This document shows positions 49,936 through 59,700 of a stretch of DNA of 64,000 nucleotides, in pieces. The position numbers and the translations under genes are program-made. Below the pieces are notes generated by a model that had not been told where the DNA came from, did not search any database, and was given only the letters and a program-made list of their open reading frames with translations. Numbering within the stretch: position 1 is the first letter of the stretch; each line of letters begins with the position of its first letter. Source of the stretch: Myxococcales bacterium (GTDB lineage: Bacteria; Myxococcota_A; Polyangia; Fen-1088); the NCBI GenBank assembly GCA_022184915.1, contig JAGTJU010000001.1, positions 1,366,057 to 1,430,056 of the forward strand, read 5' to 3'.

Positions 49936-50540
49936 AAGGTTCAGCAATGCCTCTTCTTCGCCCTGCAACCGCTCTCCTTGCGCTCATGACCGTGCTCACG
50001 GGGCTTGTTTATCCCCTGGCCGTCACGGGTGCGTCGCAGCTGCTCTTCCCACGCCAGGCGCAAGGCAGCCTCGTGGAAGCCGAGGGCAGGGTGGTGGGCT
50101 CGGCTCTCATCGGACAGCCTTTCGATGAGCCCCGCTACGTCTGGGGGCGCCCCTCGGCAACTTCGCCTTTCTCTTACAACGCCGCGTCTTCGACAGGCAC
50201 CAACCTCGGGCCAAGTAACCCCGTGCTCGTTGAAGCCGTGCGCGAACGGGTGGCCGCGCTGCGGGCGGCCGATCCTGGAGCGCGAGGGGTGCCCGTCCCG
50301 ATTGATCTCGTCACCGCTTCGGGAAGCGGTCTCGATCCGCACGTGTCACCGGCGGCGGCGCTTTACCAGGTGCCCAGGGTGGCGCGGGCCCGGAGGCTCT
50401 CCGAGGCTGTCGTGCGCGCCATCGTGTTGGCTCACGTCGAGGACCGGACGTTCGGCATCTTGGGAGAGCAGCGGGTCAATGTACTCCTGCTCAACCTCGC
50501 CCTCGACGCGGAGGCCCGCCGCGGTGACGCCCCAAAGTGA
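49932..50540 (+). CDS. kdpC: K+-transporting ATPase subunit C
   Basis: A 202-residue protein with one N-terminal helix ([19 protein letters not shown]) and the periplasmic KdpC domain: [36 protein letters not shown] and [21 protein letters not shown]. It stabilises the complex and assists K+ loading. The start overlaps kdpB; kdpD begins six bases after its stop. Confidence 0.95.
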   Translation: MKGSAMPLLRPATALLALMTVLTGLVYPLAVTGASQLLFPRQAQGSLVEAEGRVVGSALIGQPFDEPRYVWGRPSATSPFSYNAASSTGTNLGPSNPVLVEAVRERVAALRAADPGARGVPVPIDLVTASGSGLDPHVSPAAALYQVPRVARARRLSEAVVRAIVLAHVEDRTFGILGEQRVNVLLLNLALDAEARRGDAPK

Positions 50541-50546
50541 AGCCTC

Positions 50547-53246
50547 ATGAGCGCTCTTGACCAAAGGCCCGATCCCGACGACCTGTTGCGGCGCGTTCAC
50601 AAGGAAGAGACGCGGGCCAAGCGTGGCAAGCTCAAGATCTTTTTTGGCTTCGCGCCAGGCGTGGGAAAGACCTACCGCATGCTCCAGGTTGCCCGCGATC
50701 TCGTGACGGATCAGCAGGTCGATGTGGTGGTGGGCGTGGTCGAGGACCATCGGAGAATCGAGACAGCGCGCATGGTCTTGGGCCTCGAGCTCTTGCCTCG
50801 CCTGAAGGTTCCGTATCGCGGGCACACCCTCGACGAATTCGACCTGGACGCCGCGCTGGCGCGCAAACCTCAGTTGATCCTGATCGACGAGCTGGCGCAC
50901 ACCAACGCTCCCGGTCTGCGGCACCCGAAGCGCTGGCAAGATGTGGAGGAGCTGCTCGACGCAGGCATCGACGTCTTCACCACCGTGAACGTTCAGCACG
51001 TCGAGAGTTTGAACGACGTCATCGCCCAGATCACGGGCATCCAGGTGCGCGAGACCGTACCTGATTCGCAGCTCGACCGGGCCGATGCGGTCGAGCTCGT
51101 GGACGTCGCTCCCGAGGAGCTGCTCGAGCGCTTGAGGGAAGGGAAGGTGTATGTGCCGGGCCAGGCCGAGCGTGCCGCGAAGAACTTCTTTCAACGGGGC
51201 AACCTCCTGGCGCTTCGCGAGCTGGCCTTGCGAAGAACCGCTCAGCGTGTGGACGACGACGTGCGGGAGTACCGCGAGGAGCACGGCGTTGCCGTTACCT
51301 GGCCGGCAAGTGAGCGCATCCTGGTGTGCGTGGGCGCTGCGCCCAGCTCTGCCCGGTTGATTCGCGCAGCGGCCCGGATGGCCGCAGGCCTGCGGTGTCC
51401 GTGGGTCGCCTCCTACGTCGAGTCCCCCACGGCCCGTGCGATGAGCGAGAGCGACCGGGTCCAGCTGGAAGCACACCTTCGTGTGGCCGAGACCCTCGGC
51501 GCCACGGTGACACGCCTTTCAGGGCCAAGCGTATCCGAGGCCTTGTTGGCCTACGCCCGGAAACACAATGTGACCCGGCTCATTATCGGAAAGCCCACGC
51601 ACGCCCGCTTGTGGGATCGCCTGCGCGGCTCGCTGCTCGACGAGGTCGTGCGGGGTAGCGGCGACATCGACGTGCACGTCATCGGCGGCGAGGAACGACG
51701 CGAATCCATAGCCCGTGAAGGCGGCGGATGGGACGAAGCCCCTCGTCGAGGCCACTACGTGTCGGCAGCGTTGCTCGTGGGCGCCACCTTGATGTTGGCC
51801 CTGGGGATGCGGGCGACGGTCGACCTGCCTGACCTCGAAATGTTGTTTTTGCTAGCCGTCATGGTGGCGGCGGTGTGGTTCGGCCGAGGCCCCTCGATCT
51901 TGGCGGCGGCGTTGGGCGTCGCCAGCTACGACTTCTTCTTTGTGCCGCCATTTCATACGTTCTCGGTGGAAGATCGACGCTACGTGCTCACCTTCTGTGT
52001 GATGTTCGTGGTGGGCTTCGCGCTCAGCGAGCTCACGGGCAGGCTCCGCCGACAACAACGCGACGCCGAGACGCGCGAGGCCCGTACCGCTGTGCTCTAT
52101 GCGCTCACCCGCGAGCTGGCTTCCACGGACGAGCGGTCCCAGATCGCGGCGGTGGCCACACGGCATGCGGCCGAGATCTTTGCGGCGCACGCGATCGTCC
52201 TGGCTGTGTCGCCCGAGGGGAAGCTGCACGCGATCGGGGCGTTCCCCGAGGGAGCCAACCTCGACGCCAGGGACACGGGTGTGGCAGACTGGTGCTTCGA
52301 GCACGACGCTTTGGCAGGCCTCGGTACAGAAACACTCCCGGGCGCGGGGGTCCGCTGCGCCCCGTTGCGGGTGGGCCAGTCACGGCTGGGGGTACTCGCG
52401 CTCATCCCGCGGGATTCGGCAAAACTGCGGGCGGACCAGCGTGCCTTCCTTGACGTGCTTTGCCGCCAGGTGGCCATTGCGCTCGAGCGTGCGCGCCTTT
52501 CCGAAGACGCCAAGCAGTCTGCCCTGCGGGCGAAGACCGAAGAAATGCGCTCGTCTTTGCTCTCCGCCGTGTCTCACGATCTGCGCACCCCGCTTGCTTC
52601 CATCACGGGCGCGGCCACATCCCTTCGGGACGATCCTGACCTGGATACGGAGACCAAGGGCGAGCTCGTCGAGTCGATCGTCGATCAAGCCGAGCGGCTC
52701 GAGCGGCTGGTGGCGAACCTGCTCGACATGACACGGCTCGAGTCGGGAGGTGTGGCCTTGAAGCGAGATTGGGTTCCGCTCGACGAGATGGTGGGGTCGG
52801 CGCTCACTCGTCTTGAAGCACGCCTTTCGGAGCGCCAGGTGAGAGTGAGCATTCCGCCCGAGGTCCCGCTCGTGTTCGTCGATCCGGTGCTCTTCGAGCA
52901 AGTCTTCGTCAACCTACTGGAGAACGCCGAGAAGTACACGCCGGCAGGCTCTGCGATCGACATCGAGGCGCGCTGTGAAGGCGCACGGGTCGAGCTTTTC
53001 GTGAGGGACCACGGCCCGGGGCTGCCCCGGGGTGCCGAAGCTCAGGTCTTCGACAAGTTCTACAGAGGGCCCCACGGGGGCGTTGCCGGTGCCGGACTGG
53101 GCCTTGCGATCTGCAAAGGGATCGTCGAGGCCCACGGCGGCACGATACGCGCGGCCACAGTGGCCTCGCAGGGGGCGACGTTTCACATCTCGCTCCCTCA
53201 CGGCGGTCCGCCCCCGCCCGTGCCCGCCGTGGAAGAGGACGCGTGA
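50547..53246 (+). CDS. kdpD: Sensor histidine kinase KdpD
   Basis: An 899-residue sensor with the complete KdpD order: N-terminal KdpD domain with Walker A GFAPGVGKTYRM (34-45) and DELAHTNAPG, a Usp-like domain (about 250-370, ILVCVGAAPSSARLIRAA), four close helices (about 400-490), a GAF-like domain, then the kinase with SHDLRTPLASITGA (phospho-His about 677), NLLENAEKYTPAG and GAGLGLAICKGIVEAHGG. It responds to low K+ or turgor and phosphorylates KdpE. The stop overlaps the kdpE GTG (53243-53246). Confidence 0.95.
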   Translation: MSALDQRPDPDDLLRRVHKEETRAKRGKLKIFFGFAPGVGKTYRMLQVARDLVTDQQVDVVVGVVEDHRRIETARMVLGLELLPRLKVPYRGHTLDEFDLDAALARKPQLILIDELAHTNAPGLRHPKRWQDVEELLDAGIDVFTTVNVQHVESLNDVIAQITGIQVRETVPDSQLDRADAVELVDVAPEELLERLREGKVYVPGQAERAAKNFFQRGNLLALRELALRRTAQRVDDDVREYREEHGVAVTWPASERILVCVGAAPSSARLIRAAARMAAGLRCPWVASYVESPTARAMSESDRVQLEAHLRVAETLGATVTRLSGPSVSEALLAYARKHNVTRLIIGKPTHARLWDRLRGSLLDEVVRGSGDIDVHVIGGEERRESIAREGGGWDEAPRRGHYVSAALLVGATLMLALGMRATVDLPDLEMLFLLAVMVAAVWFGRGPSILAAALGVASYDFFFVPPFHTFSVEDRRYVLTFCVMFVVGFALSELTGRLRRQQRDAETREARTAVLYALTRELASTDERSQIAAVATRHAAEIFAAHAIVLAVSPEGKLHAIGAFPEGANLDARDTGVADWCFEHDALAGLGTETLPGAGVRCAPLRVGQSRLGVLALIPRDSAKLRADQRAFLDVLCRQVAIALERARLSEDAKQSALRAKTEEMRSSLLSAVSHDLRTPLASITGAATSLRDDPDLDTETKGELVESIVDQAERLERLVANLLDMTRLESGGVALKRDWVPLDEMVGSALTRLEARLSERQVRVSIPPEVPLVFVDPVLFEQVFVNLLENAEKYTPAGSAIDIEARCEGARVELFVRDHGPGLPRGAEAQVFDKFYRGPHGGVAGAGLGLAICKGIVEAHGGTIRAATVASQGATFHISLPHGGPPPPVPAVEEDA

Positions 53247-53941
53247 GCGAACCGGGAGAACTCGTGCTCGTCGTCGAGGATGAGCCTCAGATGCGCAAGT
53301 TCATTCGCGCATCGCTCGCCTCCCACGGCCATCGGGTGCTCGAAGCCGAGCGTGCATCCGAGGCCATCATGATGTTGACCAGTCACCGTCCGGACATCGT
53401 GCTCATGGATCTTGGATTGCCTGACGGCGATGGCATGGAGCTCACGCAGCAGATCCGCGAGTGGAGCCGCGTGCCGATCATCGTTTTGTCGGCCCGTGGG
53501 CGCGAAGACGACAAAGTCAAAGCGCTCGATGCAGGCGCCGACGACTACCTCACCAAGCCCTTCGGCGTCAACGAGCTCCTGGCCCGCATGCGGGTGGCCC
53601 TGCGCCACGCGCGCCCGCGAGAGCAGGGAGGTGTGCAAACACTCGTCTTCGGCGACGTAAAGATCGACCTGGTCAGGCGCGAGGTGTTCCGCGCCGAAGA
53701 AGCCCTTCACTTGACCCCCATCGAGTACCGCCTGCTGGTGCTGCTGGCGCTCAACGCGGGCAAGGTGCTCACCCACAGTCATATCCTCAAGGAGATCTGG
53801 GGACCCTCGCAGGCAGCGCATGCCCACTACGTGCGGGTTCACATGGCGGAGCTGCGAAAGAAGGTGGAAGCGGAGCCTTCAAGGCCCAAGCTGCTCGTGA
53901 CCGAGCCGGGCGTGGGCTACCGTCTGCGCGACCGCCCGTAG
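53243..53941 (+). CDS. kdpE: Response regulator KdpE
   Basis: A 232-residue OmpR-family regulator. The receiver domain has VVEDEPQMRK, the phospho-acceptor Asp56 in DIVLMDLGLPDGDG and the Lys in DYLTKPFGV. The C-terminal winged helix contains LTPIEYRLLVLLALNAG and VRVHMAELRKKVE. It activates kdp transcription, so the target promoter is expected between 45712 and 45898. The gene is followed by a strong hairpin. Confidence 0.94.
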   Translation: MSEPGELVLVVEDEPQMRKFIRASLASHGHRVLEAERASEAIMMLTSHRPDIVLMDLGLPDGDGMELTQQIREWSRVPIIVLSARGREDDKVKALDAGADDYLTKPFGVNELLARMRVALRHARPREQGGVQTLVFGDVKIDLVRREVFRAEEALHLTPIEYRLLVLLALNAGKVLTHSHILKEIWGPSQAAHAHYVRVHMAELRKKVEAEPSRPKLLVTEPGVGYRLRDRP

Positions 53942-53946
53942 TCTCA

Positions 53947-53993
53947 CGGCCATCGGGCGCGACCCCGGGACAGGGTTCGCGGACCGATGGCCG
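53947..53993. terminator. Extended hairpin between kdpE and a convergent protease gene
   Basis: CGGCCATCGG (53947-53956) pairs perfectly with CCGATGGCCG (53984-53993); the loop itself contains CGCGA-CCC against GGG-TTCGCG, giving a long stem. It occupies the 70-base gap between convergent stops, as expected for a bidirectional terminator, though without a T run. Confidence 0.75.
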
Positions 53994-54011
53994 CACTTCG
54001 TCGTCAGCTGA

Positions 54012-55100
54012 CTAGAGAACCTTGGGCAGGTTGTTCTTGAGCCATCGCGCCACGCCGCCCTCGCCATCCGTGCGACCGAAGACGTTCAGGCTCGCGGGCC
54101 CTGGCTCGCCGTCGGAGAAGAAGCCACTGTTGACGCCCACGACCTTGGAGTCACCCGTTCCCCGGTACACGCCCCCGCCGCTGTCACCCGGGCACACGCC
54201 CGCGCGCGGCTTTCCCCTCGGTTCGGGCGGGATCGCAGGCCCCGCCGTGATCCGGTAGCCCTTGCTGACCGTCGTGTAGTACTCGACGACGTCGTCCAGG
54301 GTGTAGCCGTTCTCGGTGAACCAATCCCCCCACTCCGACCAGTCGAGCTCCGCCGTCTGCTGGGCCGACATCGTCTTGGTGCGTCCGTACTCGCCGGTGA
54401 CACGGGTGCCCCAGTTGTCAGTGACGTTGCCCTCTTCATCCAGCTCCCACTTTTCGCAACCGAAGCCCACCATCGTGATCTCGGCATCGGCTGCCACAGG
54501 CTGGGTGTCCACGGTGGCGGGCGCGATGCCCGCGACGACTTTCCCGATCTCTTCCACGGTTTCGATGATGGCCAGGTCTGCGCGGCCCGCGTCGAGCAAT
54601 TCGCCGTAGCCCGGGTTCTCGTTGCTCTTTGCGAATTGCACCCAGGGAGGTGAGAGGGTCGACTTCTTGATCGTCACGTCGAGCCATGGCTTGTACTGCA
54701 CCAGCGTTGATGCGCTCCGCGCGTTCGTCACCCGTAGCTTTTTCCCCGGCTTCATCTCCTCGGCAACCTCGGGACGGAAGACTTCTTTCTCGAAGGCATC
54801 GGCGCCCGTGCCGACCATGACCATATCCAACTTGCCCACGCAGTGCGCGGCCGTGAGGATGTGGTGTGGCCCGACCACGGTGCCGCTGCAGAGCCATCCC
54901 GTGGAGCCCGAGACGAAGTCGGGCGTGGTATAGACCAACGCGGATCGATAGCTGTTCGTGGGCAGGCGCTTGCCGTTTATGACAGGCTGAGACACGGACT
55001 CGACGGGGTCCGTGCTCGCCGGGGCGCCGCACGCTGGCAGCAACGCCAGGGTCATGAGCGCCGCCGGGGCGCAGGTTGAGAATAGACCTTGTTTCGTCAT
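54012..55100 (-). CDS. Trypsin-like (S1) serine protease lipoprotein
   Basis: A 362-residue exported protease. The signal peptide LMTLALLPAC ends in lipid cysteine 24. The chymotrypsin fold carries LTAAHCVG (His86), GRADLAII (Asp175) and GVCPGDSGGGV (Ser307), so the triad is complete. Between Asp and Ser there is a ~50-residue acidic insertion (EWGDWFTENGYTLDD) not present in trypsin. A mature N-terminus near PVINGKRL resembles the IxGG activation site but with N instead of V/I-G-G. ATG 55100 is used because it starts the signal peptide. Confidence 0.87.
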   Translation of the reverse strand: MTKQGLFSTCAPAALMTLALLPACGAPASTDPVESVSQPVINGKRLPTNSYRSALVYTTPDFVSGSTGWLCSGTVVGPHHILTAAHCVGKLDMVMVGTGADAFEKEVFRPEVAEEMKPGKKLRVTNARSASTLVQYKPWLDVTIKKSTLSPPWVQFAKSNENPGYGELLDAGRADLAIIETVEEIGKVVAGIAPATVDTQPVAADAEITMVGFGCEKWELDEEGNVTDNWGTRVTGEYGRTKTMSAQQTAELDWSEWGDWFTENGYTLDDVVEYYTTVSKGYRITAGPAIPPEPRGKPRAGVCPGDSGGGVYRGTGDSKVVGVNSGFFSDGEPGPASLNVFGRTDGEGGVARWLKNNLPKVL

Positions 55101-55282
55101 GGTACTCCTCGCGGATTCGTTGTTCGCCGTCTCTTCATGAAGACGGCGTGCCAACACGTAACGCTCGCAGAGAGCGATCCGTTGCGTGGCGGGTAACCAA
55201 CCACCCGGCACGACGGACAATGAGTGAGTGTCTGAAGCCGCAAGAACATTACAAACGAAGAGAAGGCCTTGGGTTTGAGGCT

Positions 55283-56035
55283 TCACACCTGGCCGAGGCC
55301 GCCATCAACTTCGAGCTCGGTGCCGGTGATGTACGAAGCGTCCTCCGAAGCCAGGAACAAAGCCGCGTGGGCCACCTCGTCCACGTGGCCGAAGCGGGCA
55401 AGCGGCACCTGCGCGATCACGCTGCCGGCAAATGCCTCCGTGGCTTCGCGTGACATGCCCAGCTTGCCGTAGATGGGCGTTTCGATGGGCCCGGGGCTAA
55501 GAGCGTTCACGCGAATGCGCCGGGGCGCGAGCTCGTTGGCGGCCACGCGTACGATCTCACGCAGGGCCGCCTTCGTGGCTGCGTACGCCGATGTGCCTGG
55601 CAGACCCTTGTGGTTCACCACCGAGGTGGTGATCACCACGGAGCCCCCGTCAGCGAGGACCGGCAAGCTCTCGCTGAGGGCAAGCCACGTGCCGCGCACG
55701 TTCACGTTCCACAGGCGATCCAGCTGTGCGAGCGGTGCCACACCCAGGGGCGCAAACTCCGCAATGCCGGCATTCAGGAAGAGCACGTCGAGGTGCCCAT
55801 GCCGGCGCTTGATCTCCTGGAAGAGCGTGCGAACGTCGGCCTCGCTGCCGGCGTCGGACTGAATCACCTCTGCCACCCCCTGCAGCTCCTTCTGCGCGGC
55901 CTCCACGGTGGCCGGGTTGCGCCCCGTCACGACGACCCGCGCGCCGGCCTCGGCAAAACGCTTCGCCGCAGCGAAGCCGATGCCTGTGGTGCCTCCCGTA
56001 ATCAAGACGACCTTGTTCGCGAAATTCTTTGCCAT
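55283..56035 (-). CDS. Short-chain dehydrogenase/reductase
   Basis: A 250-residue classical SDR. The nucleotide loop is VLITGGTTGIGFAAA (10-24), NAG is at 88-90, the catalytic Ser138, Tyr151 and Lys155 lie in VITTSVVN and SAYAATKAAL, and the C-terminus ends in TGTELEVDGG. VVTGRN after strand two suggests NADP(H) preference. It lies 140 bases downstream of an Rrf2 regulator on the same strand, with a palindrome in the gap, so it is likely controlled by that regulator. The substrate is unknown. Confidence 0.92.
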   Translation of the reverse strand: MAKNFANKVVLITGGTTGIGFAAAKRFAEAGARVVVTGRNPATVEAAQKELQGVAEVIQSDAGSEADVRTLFQEIKRRHGHLDVLFLNAGIAEFAPLGVAPLAQLDRLWNVNVRGTWLALSESLPVLADGGSVVITTSVVNHKGLPGTSAYAATKAALREIVRVAANELAPRRIRVNALSPGPIETPIYGKLGMSREATEAFAGSVIAQVPLARFGHVDEVAHAALFLASEDASYITGTELEVDGGLGQV

Positions 56036-56096
56036 GTGTCGATCTCCTGGTTGAGGTCCCAGCGTTGCTGGGCCGTTCGTGCGTATTTGATGGTGT

Positions 56097-56113
56097 GTAA
56101 GTGACACAGTTAC
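56097..56113. promoter_or_regulatory. Candidate Rrf2 operator before the SDR gene
   Basis: GTAAGTGACACAGTTAC is an imperfect palindrome (12 of 17 positions symmetric, arms GTAA/TTAC) in the AT-richer middle of the gap between the Rrf2 and SDR genes. Confidence 0.45.
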
Positions 56114-56175
56114 AGAAAAAGAGAACGAACAGCTGTCTGGGTGCAAAGCCAAGTGTTTGCAAGGGCTTGCGTCTG

Positions 56176-56595
56176 CTAGGGATGCTGCCCGACCTGGCCC
56201 AGGACGTCCGCCACGGTCTTTTGTGCCAGCCGGGTCCGCACGGCGGCGTTCACGTCGGCCTCGAGCGCCGCGAGCACCGGGCCCATGCCGCGGGCCACCT
56301 GGCACATCGCGGCCGTACACGCATGTTTGTGCATGGCGGGACCCTCTTCGAGCGCGTTGTAGATGTCCTCGAGCGTGATCGCCTCTGGCTCGCGTCCGAG
56401 GCGGGCGCCGCCGCCCTTGCCCAGGTTCACCTCGATGAGGCCTGCCGCCTTGAGGCGTCCGAGCACCGTGCGTAAGAAGGCGGGGTTGGTTCCCACGCTG
56501 CCCGCGAGCTCGGTCGAGGTCAAGGTCTCGCCTTTCCTGTACGCAAGCGCGGTCAGGACGTGAAGAGCCATGGTGAAGTGAGTGTTGTGAAACAC
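56176..56595 (-). CDS. Rrf2-family transcriptional regulator
   Basis: A 139-residue winged-helix protein: TMALHVLTALAYRKGETLTS, ELAGSVGTNPAFLRTVLGRL, then the wing GLIEVNLGKGGGARLG and the LEDIYNALEEG segment. Two cysteines (C93, C98) remain in HKHACTAAMCQVA; the three-cysteine pattern of iron-sulfur members such as NsrR or IscR is incomplete, so it may respond to thiol stress or aldehydes rather than carry a cluster. It probably represses the SDR gene. Confidence 0.87.
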   Translation of the reverse strand: MFHNTHFTMALHVLTALAYRKGETLTSTELAGSVGTNPAFLRTVLGRLKAAGLIEVNLGKGGGARLGREPEAITLEDIYNALEEGPAMHKHACTAAMCQVARGMGPVLAALEADVNAAVRTRLAQKTVADVLGQVGQHP

Positions 56596-56659
56596 GTCGT
56601 TTTAGCTTGTCTGGGGAAGCGCGGGGTGTCGAGCGAAAGCCTGACGCGGGCTTCAACGC

Positions 56660-56709
56660 AAAAAGGGCGACAGCCGGGCCCGCTCACCACGGGTCCTCGG
56701 CTGCCGCCC
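56660..56709 (-). terminator. Intrinsic terminator of the subtilase gene
   Basis: On the minus strand GGGCGGCAGCCGAGGACCC pairs with GGGCCCGGCTGTCGCCC, with a few mismatches around a short loop, and is followed by TTTTT (complement of 56660-56664). It lies 24 bases after the protease stop at 56733, a textbook rho-independent terminator. Confidence 0.82.
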
Positions 56710-56732
56710 TCCGGCGTTCAATCAGATGGAGC

Positions 56733-59700
56733 TCAACGTGAGCTCAAGTGGGCAGCCGACAGGGGCCCCTTGATGGCCGTCGGTGCGCCCGAGGGTGTTG
56801 CCACCAGTGGCGCTGATGTGCCGCTGCGGATCGACAGAGGCACAAACCCCACAGGTTCTTCGACGCCCGGCTTGTAGATGCCGACCCAACCATAGTGGGG
56901 CTTGTTGGGCTTGAGCCCTGGGGCTTGCCAATCGATCTGCATGTCGAAGGGGGTGAAGGGATCCACCTTGGCGGGTCCGGTGACGGTGAGGCCTTGGCCT
57001 GCGGTCTTTTTGACGATGCCGATCGAGACCTCGACGAAGTCCTTCACGCCGTCCGCCGGGTCTGAGGGGCTAAAGGAGTTGACTGCCACGGCCCAGAGAC
57101 CCTTTTCTGGGTTGAGCACGCGGCAGCTGTCCTGAATGGCCCCTGTGGCTCCGACGCACTCGAGAACCCATCCCGTTTCGTCGCCGTAGGGCTTCGTCGT
57201 GTCTCTCATAAGGAAGACATCCACGTCGCGTGCTTTGCTGCGGAGGATATCCGCCTGCACGAATGCCACCCCTGCGGGAAGGTTAAACTCTCGTATGAAG
57301 TCCCTGCCGTATTCGACATTGCCCGCCACGATGTCGCCGGTGACGAGGGATGTGCGATACGATACGGTGGGCAGCGCAACGTCTCTCAAGCCAGCCGACT
57401 TGACGGAGAGGCTCCCCGAGCGTTTGGTGCTGGCCAGATCGATGCCCCGAGGCAGCCGTCCGTTCATGCCACCAACCGAAAGGGTAAGGGCTTGCTGAGG
57501 ATGCGCACCAGAGCTGTCCTTGAGGTTGAGCTTTGCAAAGGCCACATCGGGCACCGCGACGCCCACGGGCACCACGACTTTCACGTCGATGAGCTGTTTG
57601 GCGTTGGGTTTGATCGTAAAGGTTTTGGGTGTGACCTGGATCTTAAGTGCAGACGGGTTGGTATCGACTTTCACACTGAAGGACAGGGTTTTGTTCGTGG
57701 CGTTTCTGAGGGTTCGTTTCCAGCTGCAGCCTTTTGGACAGAAGTCTGCATGCATGTTGGGTAGGTTGAGATCTCCTGGCTGACCGCCCTTGGCGGGGTC
57801 GGCACTGGCCATGCGAGCCGGGGTCTCATCGAGCACGAGGGCGGCTTGCGCGGCGAGGTCGAGTTGCACGAACCCTGTACCCACATCGTAGGCGGTGGAC
57901 TTGATGCTGGTTCCGCGCCTGGTGACGTTGGGGTCGGAAGTGGTTTGCAGGGCAGATTTCACCTCTGCGGGGGTCCAGGTGGGCTTGAGCTGGCGGAGCA
58001 GCGCTGCCGCGCCAGCGACGTGAGGGGAAGCCATCGAGGTTCCCGAATATTCCGCCGCCAAGGGTGGGTTTGGGTTGGGGTCGGATTCCGCAGCGAGCAC
58101 GTAGTGCCCTGGGGCGGCGAGGTCAGGCTTGCCCACGTCGAAGAAGCGGTTGGGTCCGCGAGAGGAATAGTCTGCATGAGCCCAAGCGGGCTTCGACATC
58201 GACCAGGGCGTATGTGAGGCTCGTGCACCACCGGGCTTTCTGTAGAGCGCCAGCAGCCTCTGAGCATCCTCGTAGGGCACGCCCATCACCTCGATGGAGC
58301 TTTTTCGTGCATCGTCGGGGTATAGAACCCTCGACGAGGTGAATCCACGACCTGGGTTCGAGCCCAAGACGATGACGGCCTTGGGAAGAATGGGAGCAGG
58401 GCCCGGAGGCGGGCAGTCGTCCTTGCTTGGGTCGCACTCTTCACCGCTTGCTTTATCGTCGACGTAGTACTGGATGGCGTTCTCAAAGTCGTGCTGCGGG
58501 TAATATTCGCAGATCAGAATACGGCCCTTGATGTCTTCGAGTCTGGGTAGTCCGCCCCAGTTACAGTAGGGGTCAGATTTTCCTCCCGGGCAGTTGCGTG
58601 CAGCGTTCTCAGGGTCTGTGAGCGGGCAGGGTAGGTCACTCGCTTTGATGAGCTCGACCTCTGTATCAAGGGTTCTTGGAGCATCCTTCGGGAGCGCCCA
58701 GCTCAAGGCGTCGAAGGTTGCGCTCTCGTTCCCCGCGTTGGTCTTAACGGTTAGCTTCAGTATCGGGTTCGATTCCTTCTGCTTGATGGTCGCGCCGACG
58801 GTGGCGACCCAGGGCTCGAGGTGATTGACCTCGCCCGCGCCGGGCCCGGCGTTGCCCCCTGAGGCCGCTACGAAGATTCCTGTTTCGTATGCTGCGAGAA
58901 AAGCCTTGCTCACGACGTCGTTCCAGGGCTCTGTGCCGCCGCTGATAGAGTAGTTGAGTACATCAACCTCGTCCAAAATGGCCTGCTCCACGGCAGCCAC
59001 GAGGGCCGACTCCGGGCAAATCCCACCGCCCTTGGGGATGCGGTCGGGCTCGGGCTCCGGCTCCGGCTCGGGCTCGGGCTTCGGGTTGGGGTCGGGCTCA
59101 GGCTCAGGCTCAGGCTCGGGATCGGTAGGAGGGTCCACGGGAGGAGGAGGCACCTCACGCTCGCTCGGGACCTGGCCCTGTACCCCGCCCGAGGAGGCGG
59201 GAGGCGTGGCCGAAGCCTTTCTAACCCGAATGGCCATACACGCGTCGTAGGCGATGAGGCTCGCGCGCGGCGCTACGCCTTGAATGCCCGCAGCGGGAAC
59301 AGCGTTTCCGGCTGCCGTGGAGGCGACGTGTGTACCGTGTCCGTGGTCGTCCCAAGGACCGTCGTTCTCGAGCCCGTAGTAGGTTTCGCCGTCCTCGAAT
59401 ACGGTAAAGGCACCTTCCAGCTTGCCGTCAGCGAAATCCCAGGCGCCGATCAACTTGCCGTTGCACTTGAAGTTGGGATCGTACTTGGGGTTTGCGGGGT
59501 CACAGACGCCCAGGAACTTGCCTTCGCCCCGAGGATTCTTGATGACGTAACCGTCGCTGCCTTGTTCGCTGAACGAAGGGTGGGTGTTACGAATGCCCGT
59601 ATCGATGACGCCAATGACCACACCTTCCCCGCGCACGGCCGGCCGGCCGTTAGCGGCTTTCCAGAGGGCAGGGGCCTTGATCGATTCGACGCTGGCCATG

